From positions 1-51,473 of the forward strand of contig JAFDWM010000296.1 of assembly GCA_018268455.1 (NCBI GenBank): a DNA stretch of 51,473 nt, read 5' to 3'. How positions within the stretch are numbered: the stretch's first letter is position 1; each line of letters starts with the position of its first letter. The notes below the pieces were generated by a model. It worked only from the letters and a program-made list of their open reading frames with translations, had not been told where the DNA came from and made no database searches. Position numbers and translations under genes: made by a program. Below, in pieces: positions 42,368-49,915 of the stretch. Source of the DNA: Actinomycetota bacterium. GTDB taxonomy: Bacteria > Actinomycetota > Actinomycetes > Actinomycetales > Microbacteriaceae.

Positions 42368-45300
42368 GAGAGCCATGCCCCGACGGTTTCCGCTGAAGCC
42401 GAAGCCGAAGCCGAAGCCGAAGCTGAAGCCGAAGCCGAAGCCGAAGCCGAAGCCGACGCCGAAGCTGAAGTCGAAGCCGGATCCGGCTCCGATGCTTCGG
42501 CATCGCGCTCCAGGATCGCGGCGTGGATCCGGTCGCGCGTGAACGGCGTCGTGGTCATGCGGATCCCGGTCGCGTCGCGGATCGCGGACGCCAGCGCGGG
42601 CGCGATCGGGTTGAACGGGGACTCGCTCATGGACTTCGCGCCGAGCGGCCCGAGCACGTCCGAGGTCTGCGCGAACCGCACCTCGGAACGGGGGATGTCG
42701 GCGTAGGTCGGCACATGGTATTGGCGCAGGATGTCGCTGGTCACCGTGCCGGACTCGTCGATCCGCACGATCTCGTGCAGCGCGGCGCCGATGCCCTGGG
42801 CGATGCCGCCCTCGACCTGGCCGCGGCACTGCTCCGGGTTCACCACGACGCCGGCGTCGGCGGCGTGGATCGAGCGCAGGATCCGCAGCTCACCCGTGCC
42901 CTCGTCGATCGCGACCCGGAAGCCCTGCACGTTGAAGGCCACCGAGCGCGGCGTACCGCCCCAGTACCCCTTCTCCTCGAGCGGCTCGCCACGGAGCTCC
43001 GCGTCGACGGCGATGTCGACCAGCGAGACCGACTGCTCGCCGCGGATCACCCGGTCGCGCACCAGCACGCACTCCTCGACGGGTGCATCCAGCAGCGACG
43101 CCGCTCGGGCGAGGATGCGTCCGGCCAGCGAGGTGGCGGCGGCGTGCGTGGCCCGGCCCGCAACGACCGTGCCGGTGGATCCGAAGGCCCCGGTGTCGTG
43201 CGGCACCAGATCCGAGTCCGCCTGCCGCAGCCGCACCCGCCGGGTCGTCGTGCGCAGCACGGTCGCGGCGATCTGCTGGTGCACCGTGGAGGTGCCGTTG
43301 CCGAACTCGGCCGTGCCGACGTCGAGCCCGAAGGCGCCGTCGGCCTCGAGCCGGATCGCCGTGTGCGAGTGGTGACCGCGCGGCGGGACGGTCGCGATCA
43401 TCGCGACCGCGGATCCCTCGCCGATCCGCCAGCCCGGTCCCGGAAGAGCGGCGGCGTCCTCGTCGCGGGTGCGGCCGAGGCTGTCGCGCACGATCTGCAC
43501 GCACTCGTCGAGCCCGTAGCTGCCGATGATGAGGTCGGGCTCCTCGTGCGCGGCGATCATCGCATCCTGCTCGCCGATGAGGTTCCTGGCGCGGAAGTCG
43601 AGCGGATCGATGCCGAGCCGGCGTGCGACCTCGTCGACGGCCGACTCCACCGCGAAGATCATCTGGCTCAGGCCGTAGCCGCGGAAAGCACCCGAGGGCA
43701 CCGTGTTCGTGTAGACCACGTCGGCGTCGATCCTCTTCGCGTCCGCGCGGTACACCGCGATCGACTCGCCCACGCCGTGGAACATCACACCGGGGCCGTG
43801 GTTGCCGTACGCGCCGGTGTTCGAGCGCACATCGACGCCGATGCCGGTGATGCGCCCGTCGCTCGTCGCGCCCAGGCGCACCCTGATCCGGAACGGATGG
43901 CGGGTACTCGTCGCGGTCAGCACCTCCTTGCGGGAGAACTCGACGCGCACGGGGCGGCCGGTCGCCATCGTCGCGAGCAGCGCCAGGTCCTCGGTGAACA
44001 GCTCCTGCTTGCCGCCGAAGCCGCCGCCGACGCGCGCGGAGTAGACGCGCAGCTGCGCCTTGTCGATGCCGAAGATGCGGGCGAGGGTGCGGCGGGCGAG
44101 GAACGGAACCTGGGTGCTGCTGCGGACCACGAAACGGCCGTCGGGATCCTGCCAGGCGATGGATCCGTGCGTCTCCAGTGCCGTGTGCGAGACACGGTGG
44201 GTGTGGAAGGTGCGCTCCTCGACGACATCGCTCGCCGCCAGGGCGGCGGCGAGGTCGCCGACCTCCGAGTGCATCTCCATCACGATGTTCGCGTCGGCGC
44301 GGGCGACGCCCTCCGGATCCGCCACGGGGCGGCCCTCGGCCGTCGCGCGGCGCCCGCCGGGCGAGGCCGTGCCGTGCAGTGCGGTCGTGTCGGGGTGGTC
44401 GGCGAGCTCCGGATCCGTGTTCGCGGGGAGGATCTCGTACTCGACCTCGACGAGCCGGGCGGCGCGGTCGGCGAGGCGCTGGCTCTCGGCGACGACCAAG
44501 GCGACGCGCTGACCGACGAAGCGCACGTACTCGTCGAACACGCGGGTGTCGGAGGGATCGTCGGCCTCGATCTCGTGCTGCGCGGTGGAGAACACCGTCG
44601 TCGGGGCGTCGTCGCGGGTGAGCACGCGCACGACGCCGTCGGCGGCGAGCGCGCGGGCCGCGTCGACCCGCACGACGCGGGCGTGCGCGTGAGGACTGCG
44701 TACCACGGCCGCATAGAGGAGAGGTGCGGGAAGCTCCGCCGGATCCATGTCCATGGTGTACCGCTCGGTGCCGGTGACCACGCCCAGCGCCGCCGGGGTG
44801 CCGGTCGACCGGCCGACGCCCCCTGCGCGGTCGTCGATGTTGACGGTGCCGCGCACGGCGTCCTCGATCGCGCGGTAGCCCGTGCAGCGGCAGATGTTGC
44901 CCTTGAGCGTGCGGTCGAGGTTCGCCTCGGCGCCGTCCGGCATCGCGGCGACCGTGGTGACCATGCCGGCCGTGCAGAACCCGCACTGGAAGCCGGCCGC
45001 GCGACGGAACCGCTCCTGCACCGGATGCGGCTGCTCCGGCGTGCCGAGGCCCTGGATCGTGGTGATCTCGCGCCCGGCCGCGCGGTGCGCCGGATACACG
45101 CAGCTGTGCACGGCGTCGCCGTCGACGATCACGGTGCACGCGCCGCAGTCGCCGCCGTCGCAGCCCTTCTTCACGCCGTACGAGCCCTGGTCGCGCAGCC
45201 AGGTGCGCAGGCACTGGCCGGGCTCGGGGTCGACCGCGACCGGGCGCCCGTCGAGCAGGGCGCTCGGGCCGGTGCCGCAGACGGTGTGCGTGCCGCAGGA

Positions 45301-45432
45301 TCCCCGCGAGAAACCACTTTCAGCATGAGACCCGCCCACAGGCGTGGTGTCTCGTGCGGAATCTGGTGTCTCGCAGGAGGAGCGGTCCGCGGGTCCGGCC
45401 GATCCGCCACAGGTGCTGTCAGCGATGGTCAT
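42364..45432 (-). CDS. Molybdenum hydroxylase, fused 2Fe-2S and Mo-binding subunit
   Basis: A 1022-residue fusion. After about 55 residues of variable sequence comes a 2Fe-2S domain with C91, C96, C99 (KKGCDGGDCGACTV) and the second cluster in FQCGFCTAGM and NICRCTGYRAIEDA. The Mo domains fill the rest (SPHAHARVVRVDAARALAA, RVGGGFGGKQEL, GAFRGYGLSQMIFAVE). The active-site Glu lies in GAKSMSESPFNP, where xanthine dehydrogenases usually have GVGEPP. Residues 20-43 come from an inserted palindromic repeat, and residues about 985-1014 are a Ser-Ala repeat tail. ATG overlaps the FAD-subunit stop. The substrate may be a purine, inferred from neighbours. Confidence 0.92.
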   Translation of the reverse strand: MTIADSTCGGSAGPADRSSCETPDSARDTTPVGGSHAESGFSRGSCGTHTVCGTGPSALLDGRPVAVDPEPGQCLRTWLRDQGSYGVKKGCDGGDCGACTVIVDGDAVHSCVYPAHRAAGREITTIQGLGTPEQPHPVQERFRRAAGFQCGFCTAGMVTTVAAMPDGAEANLDRTLKGNICRCTGYRAIEDAVRGTVNIDDRAGGVGRSTGTPAALGVVTGTERYTMDMDPAELPAPLLYAAVVRSPHAHARVVRVDAARALAADGVVRVLTRDDAPTTVFSTAQHEIEADDPSDTRVFDEYVRFVGQRVALVVAESQRLADRAARLVEVEYEILPANTDPELADHPDTTALHGTASPGGRRATAEGRPVADPEGVARADANIVMEMHSEVGDLAAALAASDVVEERTFHTHRVSHTALETHGSIAWQDPDGRFVVRSSTQVPFLARRTLARIFGIDKAQLRVYSARVGGGFGGKQELFTEDLALLATMATGRPVRVEFSRKEVLTATSTRHPFRIRVRLGATSDGRITGIGVDVRSNTGAYGNHGPGVMFHGVGESIAVYRADAKRIDADVVYTNTVPSGAFRGYGLSQMIFAVESAVDEVARRLGIDPLDFRARNLIGEQDAMIAAHEEPDLIIGSYGLDECVQIVRDSLGRTRDEDAAALPGPGWRIGEGSAVAMIATVPPRGHHSHTAIRLEADGAFGLDVGTAEFGNGTSTVHQQIAATVLRTTTRRVRLRQADSDLVPHDTGAFGSTGTVVAGRATHAAATSLAGRILARAASLLDAPVEECVLVRDRVIRGEQSVSLVDIAVDAELRGEPLEEKGYWGGTPRSVAFNVQGFRVAIDEGTGELRILRSIHAADAGVVVNPEQCRGQVEGGIAQGIGAALHEIVRIDESGTVTSDILRQYHVPTYADIPRSEVRFAQTSDVLGPLGAKSMSESPFNPIAPALASAIRDATGIRMTTTPFTRDRIHAAILERDAEASEPDPASTSASASASASASASASASASASASASAETVGAWLS
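42392..42480. repeat. Hexanucleotide tandem repeat coding for a Ser-Ala tail
   Basis: About 15 imperfect copies of GCCGAA (plus strand), read on the minus strand as alternating Ser and Ala codons near the C-terminus of the fused molybdenum hydroxylase. A gain or loss of units keeps the frame, so the tail length can vary without breaking the gene. Confidence 0.85.
45306..45374. repeat. Palindromic repeat family 1, copy 2, inside a coding region
   Basis: Arms 45306-45331 (GCGAGAAACCACTTTCAGCA start) and 45349-45374 pair with five mismatches over 26 bases. The left arm differs from copy 1 at 18239 by three bases. It lies in frame near the start of the fused hydroxylase gene. Confidence 0.75.
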
Positions 45433-46391
45433 GATGCTGTCCTCTCGATGCGCAGATCGCCGGTGACCCGCCCGATCGCGTCGTGGATGCCGGTGGCGTG
45501 ATCGGGCAGGAGCTCGGCGAGGATCTCCTCGCCGAGGCGGTGGGTCATCAGCCGCCGCCAGGCGGGCTCGCCGTGGATGTCGTCGTACCAGCCGCGGGTC
45601 AGTTCGACGGTGGTGTCGATCGCGTCGCGCCAGGCGGATCCGTCGGCGGGGATCTGGCCCACGGCCGGATCCGCGGCGAGGTCGAGCACGATCGGGTGGA
45701 ACGTCGAGGCCGTGACGGTCAGCCGCACGGTGGTCGGCGAGGTGCGACGGCCGATGAGGAGAGCCGCGGAGCGGCCCCTCTCGGTGAGGGAGATACGGCG
45801 GAACGCGGGCATCTGTGCGAGCACGGATCCGGACACATGGAAGCTGCGGATCAGGTCGCCGTCGCCGAGGCCGGTGCGGGCGGGCCCGACGACCAGCTCC
45901 GCGACGGGCACGCACCGCGCGGATCCGTCGCGTCCGAGGATCAGCACGGTCGCGTCCCAGCTGCTCAGCAGCGAGATCATCGGGCCCGCGGGCAGGGCCG
46001 TGGCGACGTTTCCGCCGACCGTGGAGACGTTCCAGATCTTCCACGAGGCGACGAACGCATCGCACGCGGGTGGGATGAGGTCGAGCCCCGGCAGGTCTGC
46101 GCGCGCGACGCCGCCCGGCGCGGCCTCATCGGCGAGGGCGCGCAGGTCCGCGATGCGGCAGGTGGCGGCGATCTCCAGATCGGGGAAGGCATCCGGGGCA
46201 TCGGCGTGCGGGTGCCAGGTGAGCGGTGTCCAGCCGGCGCCGGTGATGTCGAGCAGCCGGGTGGGGGCGCCGCGGGTGATGTCGGTGCCGTAGGAGAAGG
46301 TGACGGTGCCGCCGGCGAGCCACGAGTCGCCCGGCCGCCACGCGGACGGATCCGCGCACATCAGCACGGCGTCGACGCTGGTCACATCCAT
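45429..46391 (-). CDS. Molybdenum hydroxylase FAD-binding subunit
   Basis: A 320-residue CoxM/XdhC-type FAD subunit. FAD motifs are SWLAGGTVTFSYG near residue 25 and the second motif STVGGNVATALPAG near residue 125. The C-terminal CO dehydrogenase flavoprotein domain is present (FRRISLTERGRSAALLIGRR). ATG at 46391 (MDVTSVDAVL) has GAGG upstream and overlaps the end of the XdhC-like gene by ten bases. Electrons pass from Mo through 2Fe-2S to this FAD. Confidence 0.9.
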   Translation of the reverse strand: MDVTSVDAVLMCADPSAWRPGDSWLAGGTVTFSYGTDITRGAPTRLLDITGAGWTPLTWHPHADAPDAFPDLEIAATCRIADLRALADEAAPGGVARADLPGLDLIPPACDAFVASWKIWNVSTVGGNVATALPAGPMISLLSSWDATVLILGRDGSARCVPVAELVVGPARTGLGDGDLIRSFHVSGSVLAQMPAFRRISLTERGRSAALLIGRRTSPTTVRLTVTASTFHPIVLDLAADPAVGQIPADGSAWRDAIDTTVELTRGWYDDIHGEPAWRRLMTHRLGEEILAELLPDHATGIHDAIGRVTGDLRIERTAS

Positions 46392-47677
46392 GCGAGGGCC
46401 TCTTCGCCGATCGCGGGGGTTCTCGTGGGGGTGATCGCGCACGTGCGTGCGGGGGTGGGGCGGCGCCGGGTGCCGGGGATCCGATCCGCCGTGCGGCGGG
46501 CGTCGTGCACGTCGCCGGCGGTGTCGCGCAGTCGCGCGGGCAGCGGGGTGGCGGAGCGCTGCGCGTGGGGCGCATCGATGGCGGTTGCGCGGCGCGCGAC
46601 GGACTCGACGAGGATCAGCTCGGCCAGGATCGACACGGCGACCTCGGCGGGCGTGCGGGCGCCGAGGTCGAGCCCGATCGGGGAGTGCAGGCGTTCGAGG
46701 TGCGCTGCCGTCAGGCCGCCCGCGCGCAGCTCCTGCACCCGTTTGTCATGCGTGACGCGCGAACCCATCGCGCCGACGTACGCGAGGCCGTGGCGCAGCG
46801 CCGCGTCGAGCACCGGCAGGTCGAAGCGCGGATCGTGCGTGAGCACGACGACCGCGGTCCGGGCGTCGATCCGCCCCGCGGCGAGCTCACCGGCGAAGTG
46901 CTCCGCCGGATGCGCGAGCACGACCTCGTGCGCGCCAGGGTGGCGGGCTGCGGTGGCGAACACGGGCCGGGCGTCGCACACCGTGACGTGCCGGCCGAGC
47001 GCGGCCGCGGCCTGCGCGAGCGCGGCGGAGAAGTCGTTCGCGCCGTAGATGATCACGCGGGCAGGCCGTGCGGTCGATTCAACGAGCAGTCGGCGCACGA
47101 CCGGGCACTCCGGTGTCGAGCGGTCGGTGATGTCGACGACGTGCACGCCGCCGGCGCGGAGCGCGGCGCGCACCCGGTCTGCGGACGACCCCGCCGCAAG
47201 GGCGACCTCGGCGGGCAGCTCCTCGCCGTCGAAGGCGGCGCACAGGGAGTGCGAGGCACCGTCCGCGCCGGCCGCGAGCGCCTCCACGGTGACGACGGAT
47301 CCCGCCGTCGTGTCGTGCAGCGGGAGGTCGCGGACGAGGTGCTCGGCGGGCCAGACGGATCCGAAGGCGCGCAGCGGCTGCACGAGCACGCGCACGTCGC
47401 CGCCGCACATCAGGCCGATCGAGATGCCGTCGTCGTCCGCATAGCCGAACGAGTGCAGCTCGGTCGCGCCGGTCGCGAGGCACCCGAGGGCCGCATCGAC
47501 GACGGCGCCCTCGACGCAGCCGCCGGAAACGGATCCGATCGTGCGGGCGTCGTCGCGCACGGCCATCGACGTGCCGGCGGGGCGGGGGACGGATCCGGAG
47601 ACCTCGACGATCGTGGCGATCGCCCAGCGTTCCGGCTCGGCGAAGCACTCGCCGTACTCGTGGACGCGATCCAGCAT
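46382..47677 (-). CDS. XdhC/CoxI family maturation factor
   Basis: A 431-residue XdhC/CoxI protein. The N-terminal domain has ATIVEVSGSVPRPAGTSMAV and SVSGGCVEGAVVDAAL; the Rossmann domain has VIIYGANDFSAALAQAAAAL and VVVLTHDPRFDLPVL, then LAYVGAMGSRVTHDKR. XdhC binds sulphurated cofactor and inserts it into the hydroxylase. The last 55 or so residues are an Arg/Thr/Pro-rich tail without family similarity. First gene of the operon, with a long leader. Confidence 0.92.
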   Translation of the reverse strand: MLDRVHEYGECFAEPERWAIATIVEVSGSVPRPAGTSMAVRDDARTIGSVSGGCVEGAVVDAALGCLATGATELHSFGYADDDGISIGLMCGGDVRVLVQPLRAFGSVWPAEHLVRDLPLHDTTAGSVVTVEALAAGADGASHSLCAAFDGEELPAEVALAAGSSADRVRAALRAGGVHVVDITDRSTPECPVVRRLLVESTARPARVIIYGANDFSAALAQAAAALGRHVTVCDARPVFATAARHPGAHEVVLAHPAEHFAGELAAGRIDARTAVVVLTHDPRFDLPVLDAALRHGLAYVGAMGSRVTHDKRVQELRAGGLTAAHLERLHSPIGLDLGARTPAEVAVSILAELILVESVARRATAIDAPHAQRSATPLPARLRDTAGDVHDARRTADRIPGTRRRPTPARTCAITPTRTPAIGEEALAWM

Positions 47678-47866
47678 GGGGCACCTTCCTCATCCAGGTG
47701 CCGGCCGTCGGCTCCTGATCAGGGCGATGCATCGGGACTGTGCCGGAGAGCCTCGTGCGGGAGGAACCTCTTTGGCGAGGAGGAACCCCGGGTCACAATC
47801 CACGACGTCACCGCCTGGGATGCCCGGTAGATGGTTCACTGTCGTAACCCGCCTAGGCCTGCGACG
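47678..47866 (-). promoter_or_regulatory. Long structured leader of the molybdenum hydroxylase operon
   Basis: From the expected transcript start near 47860 to the ATG at 47677 there are about 183 untranslated bases. The last 25 fold into a hairpin (GGCACC with GGUGCC, 47680-47702) that holds the ribosome binding site GAGGAAGG. Further up are a CCGGG/CCCGG stem with an inner AUCC/GGAU pair and two GGUUCCUCC repeats. This is the layout of a translational riboswitch or attenuator. I could not match it to a known class. Confidence 0.45.
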
Positions 47867-47895
47867 ATTCTACGAAAGCCGGGTCCGCCGCGCAA
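47867..47895 (-). promoter_or_regulatory. Promoter of the molybdenum hydroxylase operon
   Basis: On the minus strand TTGCGC (47890-47895), a 17-base spacer and TAGAAT (47867-47872). Confidence 0.6.
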
Positions 47896-48005
47896 GCGAA
47901 AATCCGTTATCCGGGTGTTTCCTTCCGTTCTGCGGGAACTGGAGTATGTCCAGAGCGAAGCGCAGTGTTGATCGCGTTCGAAAGGGTGGGTTCGGCTCGA
48001 TCGTC

Positions 48006-48142
48006 TCACCACTGCCGCAGCACGGTCGCCTTCGGGCCGGCGACGAGCGAGGCGGCGGGCACGTCGTCGGCGACGACCGCTCCGGCCGCGATCACGCGTC
48101 ATCCGACCAGTATCGGGCCGGCCTCGGACACGATGAGCGCCG
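48006..48142 (-). pseudogene. Remnant of a hexapeptide-repeat acyltransferase
   Basis: A minus-strand reading frame ends at 48006 with IAAGAVVADDVPAASLVAG followed by PKATVLRQW. This is the typical C-terminal end of left-handed beta-helix acetyltransferases. Upstream it continues as EAGPILVG but is cut by an in-frame TGA at 48099-48101. The rest of the gene is missing; the VapC stop lies at 48143. It is probably a decayed gene truncated when the toxin-antitoxin pair arrived. The remaining gap from 47896 to 48005 shows nothing I recognise. Confidence 0.55.
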
Positions 48143-48562
48143 TCACGGGGTGAAGGGATTGCGCACGTGCACACCGGCGATGCGCTGTCCGGCGTTGAGG
48201 TCCTCGCTCCAGAGCGTGGAGCACCCGCTCACCGCAGCGCTTCGCACGATCATCGCGTCCCAGAACGAGAGCTGCGCGTGCTCGGCCAGTTCGCTCGCGG
48301 CCAGCACGTCATCGGGAGTCGGCGTGTGGACATGCCACAGGGAGAGGACTCGGACTCGATCACGCGCCGCCGACGGCGTGAGCGGCACGGCGATCTTGCG
48401 CGTCGCGTTCACGTGGAACTCCTGGAGCACCTGCACGCTGATCACGCCGGTGCGGGCACGCCCAAGGCGAGTGAGCAGCTCGGCCGCCTGGTCGTGCCGC
48501 ACTCCCGCGCCCACGTCGTACGCGTGGAGGAGGATGCTGGTGTCGACGAACTCCAGCGTCAT
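48143..48562 (-). CDS. VapC-type PIN domain toxin
   Basis: A 139-residue PIN-domain ribonuclease. The first acidic residue is in EFVDTSILLHAYD, the conserved Glu in VLQEFHVNA, and the further acidic residues in LSFWDAMIVRSA and TLWSEDLNAG. ATG at 48562 overlaps the TGA of the antitoxin gene (ATGA). The toxin would cleave RNA when free of its partner. Confidence 0.9.
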   Translation of the reverse strand: MTLEFVDTSILLHAYDVGAGVRHDQAAELLTRLGRARTGVISVQVLQEFHVNATRKIAVPLTPSAARDRVRVLSLWHVHTPTPDDVLAASELAEHAQLSFWDAMIVRSAAVSGCSTLWSEDLNAGQRIAGVHVRNPFTP

Positions 48563-48792
48563 CGCGCGTGCGCGTCGTCGCGGCTCGGGGTGGAGCGGCC
48601 GATGCTCAGCCCGACACCATCGTGCATCGCGCGTTCCTCTTCGGCCCATGCTCGGGCATAGTCGACGCTCACGCGCGAGGTGAGCAGATCGGCGACGAGC
48701 GCGGACACGGAAGTGTCGTGCTCGGCCGCGTAGATCCTGGCGCGCTTGAACAGGTCCTCGGGGAGGGACAGCGTGACGTTGCGGTTCGCCAT
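48559..48792 (-). CDS. VapB-type antitoxin
   Basis: A 77-residue antitoxin. The N-terminus is a ribbon-helix-helix DNA-binding segment (ANRNVTLSLPEDLFKRARIY AAEHDTSVSALVADLL in two parts), and the C-terminal part (DYARAWAEEERAMHD) should wrap the toxin. ATG at 48792 lies seven bases after a TACACT box, so it is leaderless; a longer reading from 48825 would run through that box. It probably represses its own promoter. Confidence 0.88.
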   Translation of the reverse strand: MANRNVTLSLPEDLFKRARIYAAEHDTSVSALVADLLTSRVSVDYARAWAEEERAMHDGVGLSIGRSTPSRDDAHAR

Positions 48793-48799
48793 GTGAACC

Positions 48800-48805
48800 A
48801 GTGTA
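48800..48805 (-). promoter_or_regulatory. -10 box of leaderless toxin-antitoxin promoter
   Basis: TACACT on the minus strand, seven bases before the ATG at 48792. Confidence 0.55.
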
Positions 48806-48887
48806 CCCGTGTCACACGGGATCACGGTCGAGATTCGTCCGGGCTCGTAGCCTTCGACTTGCGCTCACCTCAGCTGCGAGGACGGGC

Positions 48888-49895
48888 CTACTCGGCAGCG
48901 GCCTCGTCGATGAGCTGCAGGATCCGCGCGGCGACGCTCACGGCGATCACGGCCGGCTGCTTGCCGTTCACCTCGGGGATGCCGATCGGGGTGGTGACGC
49001 GGGCGAGGTCGGCGTCGGTCTGCCCGTGCTCGCGCAGCTTCTTCTGGAAGCGCACCCACTTCGAGGCGGATCCGATGAGGCCGATGGATCCGAGTCCCTC
49101 GGTGCGCAGCGCCTGGTCGACGATGGCGAGGTCCTCGACGTGGTCGTGCGTCATCACGAGCACATGCGCTCCCGGGGTGAGCGAGGCGAGCGCGGTCTCC
49201 GGCACGGGCGCGTGCACGAGGTGGATCCGGGCGACAGCGTCGCCGAGTGGACCGGCGCCCTCCAGCGCCCCGACACGGTCGGCGGCGAGCATCTCCGCGC
49301 GGGAGTCGACCAGCGTGAGGTCGAGCTCGTGCCGGGCGAGGATCCGGGCGAGTTCGAGGCCGACGTGACCGAGGCCGAACACCGCGACGGCGGGTGTGAC
49401 CCGGATCGGCTCGAGCAGCATGGTGACCTCTCCTCCGCAGCACTGCACGCCGTACTCGGTCGTGGCCTTGTCGCTGAGCGTGAGTGTGAGCAGTTCCGGT
49501 TCGGCGGATCCGGACGCGAGCATCCGCCTGGCGCGCTCGATCGCGGTGGCCTCGAGGTTGCCGCCGCCGACGGTGCCCTGCACGGACGAGGGGGAGACCA
49601 CCATCTTCGCGCCGCCGTTGCGCGGTGCGTGCCCGCGGACCACGGCGAGCGTCACGATCACCGCCGGGGTGCGCCGGGCTCGCAGGTCCTGCAGCGCATC
49701 GATCCAGTCCATCGCGTGGAGCGGGGTGGGGCGGGCGGATCCGGCCGCGGCGGGCGCGGATTCTGACTCGGTCACGGCCTCCTCCTCTCCATCGTGCTCA
49801 CGGGGCCGGTCCGGCTCCGCCCCGCCGTCGCCGACCAGGCCTCCCTCGGCGGCGAGGGCGGCCAGGCGCAGCGAGCGGCGGGTGGGTTCGGACAT
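48888..49895 (-). CDS. xdhC: Xanthine dehydrogenase accessory protein XdhC
   Basis: Read from ATG at 49895 it is 335 residues; from GTG at 49775 it is 295. The GTG has an excellent GGAGAGGAGGAGG site just upstream, but the extra 40 codons have coding-type third positions, so I keep the longer form with reservation. The family core starts at MDWIDALQDLRARRTPAVIV, with GHAPRNGGAKMVV, the cysteine motif GVQCCGGEVTMLLEP and the Rossmann VAVFGLGHVGLELARIL. It sulphurates and inserts cofactor into XdhB, whose gene ends 20 bases upstream. Confidence 0.92.
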   Translation of the reverse strand: MSEPTRRSLRLAALAAEGGLVGDGGAEPDRPREHDGEEEAVTESESAPAAAGSARPTPLHAMDWIDALQDLRARRTPAVIVTLAVVRGHAPRNGGAKMVVSPSSVQGTVGGGNLEATAIERARRMLASGSAEPELLTLTLSDKATTEYGVQCCGGEVTMLLEPIRVTPAVAVFGLGHVGLELARILARHELDLTLVDSRAEMLAADRVGALEGAGPLGDAVARIHLVHAPVPETALASLTPGAHVLVMTHDHVEDLAIVDQALRTEGLGSIGLIGSASKWVRFQKKLREHGQTDADLARVTTPIGIPEVNGKQPAVIAVSVAARILQLIDEAAAE

Positions 49896-49915
49896 TCTCT
49901 CCGAGGGTCGGTACC

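Noticed and set aside
42392-42480. CRISPR or regulatory repeat array
   Set aside because: The unit is a 6-base coding repeat in frame with the hydroxylase, without spacers.
47678-47866. Assignment of the hydroxylase leader to a known riboswitch (Moco, glycine, guanidine-I, cobalamin, purine)
   Set aside because: I compared remembered conserved cores and none fitted well enough, so I left it as an unidentified structured leader.
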